Assembly: GCA_037179515.1 (NCBI GenBank)
Contig: JAXCGZ010017041.1
Location: 75,001 to 139,000, forward strand
Reading direction: 5' to 3'
Source: Halocaridina rubra
Taxonomy: Eukaryota; Arthropoda; Malacostraca; Decapoda; Atyidae
DNA: 64,000 nucleotides
The position numbers and the translations under genes are program-made. The notes below the pieces were generated by a model. The model was given only the letters and a program-made list of their open reading frames with translations. It did no database searches and was not told the DNA's origin. Numbering within the stretch: position 1 is the stretch's first letter; every line of letters starts with the position of its first letter. Positions 61,109 to 64,000 of this stretch are shown here, piece after piece.

Positions 61109-63968
61109 TTTTTTTTTAAGAGTGTGACACCGGGACAGGCAGAATCTGCTCTCATCAATAAAGGCCCGGCACAAGAAAATACCAAGACGAAGGAAAAGAA
61201 AAAGGTTAAGGGTAAGGCAGAGATGAGGTAATGTCACACAAAGGAAAACGACATACAAAAAAATAAAACAGTCAGAGTACAGAGGACCCAGAGATATGGA
61301 GGACTAGGCTCTGAGATGACGATAGATCTGCTTTTTGAAGGATGAATGGTTATTTAAATTAGGAAAGACATAAGGAGGAAGAGAGTTCCAGAGTCTGGAG
61401 GTAGATGGGAAGAAGCAGTCGCTGCCCCGACCAATCCGCGAGCTACAAATCTCCACTCAATACCTGTGAGATGAGGCCGCTTGGCGAGTGTTACGCGGCC
61501 TTGGCAGTGGAGGAGGGATGCAACTTGCCAACTCATCACAGCAGCGATGGAAGTAGTAGCGATAGAAAAGAGAAAGGGAAGATACCTTACGGCGAAGAGA
61601 GAGAGAATCTAGGTTAGAAGTAAGAGAAGGATCATTAATGTGTCTGACTGCCTTAGATTCAACCCTATCAAGAAGATAAGTAAAGGAAGAAGAACCCCAG
61701 ATGTGTGAGCAGTATTCTAACCAGGGGCGGATAAGACCTTTATAAATTTTTAGTAGCAAAGAGGAAAAGTAATGACGAAAACGAAACAAAACCCCCAATT
61801 TTTTGGATGAAGATTTAGAAATTTGGATTATGTGATTCCTCCAAGACAAGTTAGAGGCTATATGGATTCCTAATATGTTGATAGAGTTAAGAGGGTAAAT
61901 TTCGTTAGTTTCGAAGACAATAGGGTTATTAGGAGGAGAAGAAAATAAAGAGATAGCCAGAAACTGTCTTGAAGGCATTGAATTTAACTAAATTTTAAGT
62001 GCTCCACTCAGATACTCTCTGCAAATCGGAGTTAAGAGTAGAAGAAAGAGTGATACGAGATTGATTACGAGTAACAGATGAAGGTTGTGAAGAAAAGGCA
62101 GAGGAAAAGTGAAGGGTAGAATCATCAGCAAAGGCATGAAGAAGATAGGAAGATGAGGATTGTAGAAGATAATTGAAGAAGGAAGAGAGTAGGTGAAAGA
62201 ACAGAGCCCTGTGGAACACCACTGGTAACAGAGAAAGGGCTAGATGTCGCGCCATCAACAACTACGGATATAAAGCGGTCAGTAAGAAAACTGAAAATCA
62301 GAGAACAGAAAGAAGGGGTAAAGCCATAGACAGGGAGTTTGGCCAACAGAGCCTTGTGCTAGACTCTGTCAAAAGCTTTAGAGATATCAAGGGCGATGAC
62401 AAAGGATTCCCCATAGTTCCTCAGAGAAGATGACCATACATAAATAAGATATGACAGTAGATCACCAGTGAATCTTGCTTTGCGGAAGCCGTACTGGTGA
62501 TCGGAGATAAGTGAGTTAGATTCAAGGAGTTTCAGGAAGTGAGCATTGAGCAAAGTTTCGAAAACTTTAGCAATAGAGGAGGTTAGGGCAATAGGTCAAC
62601 CTTTTTAGGAACAGGTTGAACTAGAGCATGCTTCCGAGATGAAGGATAGATACTGGTTGACAGAATGAGGCGAAAAAGATGGCAAAGCACGAGAGCCAGT
62701 TCATCTGCAAAACCCTTAAGGAACCTTGCAGGGATATCACCGGGGCCAGATGCCTGGTTTGTCTTTAGTGAGCGAAGAACCTTATGAACTTTGCGTGAAG
62801 AAAGGGTAAGGGAGGGCATAGGGTTAGAAAGGGGAAAAGACTGAGGAGCAGGTGTGCTGGAATCGTTGATAGAAGAGTTGGCAGAAAAATGAGAGCCAAA
62901 GAGAGTGGCTTTGTCAGTGTGAGAGCAAGCTATAGAACCATCAGAACGAATGAGAGGGGGAAAGTTTGAGTTACAGAAGTTTTTGGAGAGGTTTTTGGCT
63001 AAGGATCAGAAGCATTTGTCAGTGGGAGAGGAGTTAAGGTCATCAACTTTCCCTCTTATAAAGGAAGCCTTAGACCTTTGAATTTGAGCAGTACAGCAAT
63101 TCCTAGCTATAATAAAAGCAGAGCGAGTTCAATCGGTAGGAGAGGCTAGGTAAGATCGGTGAGCCTGATTCCTAGTCTGGATAGCCATGGAGCAGACACG
63201 GTCAAACCAAGGTTTAGAGGGAGAGAAAGTTTTTGCAGAAGAGGGGATGTATGCTCCATTCTCGCGGTCATGATTTCGGCAACTTTTAAAGCTACCTGAT
63301 CAGGGTTCCGGGACCGAAAGCAGTAGTCATCCCATGGAAAGTCAAAGAGAAACTTGCGCATATTGTCATGTTGGGTACGCTCGAAGTGCCAAAGGCAGCG
63401 CTGAGTAGGAGGGTTTGGTGGTGGGGGTGCAAATATGGAAGAGACTGAGGTTATAGAGTGGTCAAATTTACCAAGAGGGGAAAGCACCAAATAAGAGTAG
63501 TTTGAAGGGTTAGAAGTAAAAAAATAGGTCAAGAGTGTTTGCAGCATGTTCGTGATGATCAGGAACGCGAGTAGGATGCTTGATAATTTGCTCCAGATTG
63601 TGAGTAATAGAGAAAGCAAAGGTCTTGCTTCCTCCCACATCAGTGTGAGAAGAATGAAGCCACTCGCTGTGGTGTACATTGAAGTCTTCAATGTAGAGAA
63701 CTTCGGCATGTGGGTGAGAAGATAGCAAGGACTCATGGCACGAGGATAGATATTCAAAGACAGACACAAACTCGGTGGAGTTTGGAGAACAGTAGCAGAA
63801 GCAAAGGAAGATAGTGGTAGTGGAGAGATAGACTTTAAGCCAGAGAACATCAAAGTCGGGAGATTCAAGGTCCATGAGCCTCACAGTAGGAGTGTCAGTG
63901 TTGCAGTATGCACAGACCTCACCTTTGGAATGAAAACGAGTATACAGATTATAGTGAGAGATTTGGAA
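61109..63968 (-). mobile_element. LINE C copy C3 (minus)
   Basis: Starts at a T-run plus aagagtgtgacaccgggac, the inverse of the C1/C2 terminus. It reaches the endonuclease region equivalent to 58,050 of C2, where the LINE A tail at 63,969 interrupts it. Confidence 0.9.
61310..63960 (-). pseudogene. LINE C3 endonuclease-reverse transcriptase, broken
   Basis: Pieces in order on the minus strand: endonuclease with LYIEDFNVHHSEW (about 63,680; the usual Gly-Asp is Glu-Asp) and GKFDHSITS; a linker; NQASGPGDIPARFLKGF (about 62,740); HQYGFRKARF (about 62,480); ALDISKAFDRV (about 62,370); SGVPQGSVLSPTLF (about 62,210); FADDSTLHFSS (about 62,120); and a C-terminus from about 61,980 to 61,380. At least six frame breaks. 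Confidence 0.85.
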
Positions 63969-64000
63969 TGTGATTACCTAATTGTGATTACCTAATTGTG
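63969..64000 (-). mobile_element. LINE A 3' tail entering from the window edge
   Basis: Two copies of gtgattacctaatt begin at 63,969, so a minus-strand LINE A copy starts here and continues beyond the window. Confidence 0.85.

Overview
This window looks like repeat-rich DNA from an invertebrate nuclear genome. A decapod crustacean is my best guess, from the very long (AT)n and (GA)n tracts, the crowd of CR1/Jockey-type LINEs and the tRNA-derived repeats. That is an inference from general resemblance, not a database match. I found no host protein-coding gene I could support. Nearly everything identifiable is a mobile element, a relic of one, a microsatellite or a fold-back structure. The standard genetic code fits, and almost every element ORF is broken by stops or frameshifts.

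Layout. 1-2,848: 5'-incomplete LINE C (copy C1). 2,990-7,230: LINE/SINE tail, microsatellites and a decayed minus-strand copy of a non-autonomous LTR element. 7,556-9,147: microsatellites and scrambled 3' ends of LINE A. 10,065-14,062: near-complete LINE A (copy 1) with ORF1 and ORF2. 14,068-14,763: AT-rich microsatellites around a tRNA-like fold-back. 14,815-31,997: Ty3/gypsy-type LTR retrotransposon (minus strand, 5-bp CCCCT target duplication) with the rare order gag-integrase-RT/RNase H (Gmr1-like). Its 5' LTR was later hit by a CR1-like fragment (22,451-23,521) and by a complete I-superfamily LINE D (23,781-30,324, 10-bp target duplication). 31,998-38,138: a set of (AT)n-flanked fold-backs. 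The most striking is a 2.7-kb palindrome made of five plus five 271-bp units, each carrying a tRNA-like sequence. 39,180-40,490: plus-strand relative of the non-autonomous LTR element. 40,774-54,886: a three-layer nest in which LINE B was split by LINE A copy 2, which was split by an 8.1-kb LTR element with clean LTRs, PBS and PPT but no pol. A SINE also sits in LINE A copy 2. 55,030-57,480: mostly unidentified AT-rich DNA. 57,759-63,968: two LINE C copies tail to tail (C2 plus, C3 minus). A LINE A 3' tail abuts the window end.

How the parts relate. The autonomous LINEs (A, B, C, D) carry AP-endonuclease and reverse transcriptase modules. The SINE has the same 3' tail as LINE B, so LINE B is its likely source of machinery. 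The 8.1-kb LTR element has only a gag-like ORF and would depend on another element for pol. The Gmr1-like element integrated inside a tRNA-like fold-back, and a second LTR tip lies at the same position of another such unit near 8,040. The tRNA-like (AT)n-bounded fold-back family is the best candidate here for something undescribed. It recurs at five or more places with the same boundaries, and its arms differ by base changes, so it is not a simple read fold-back artefact.
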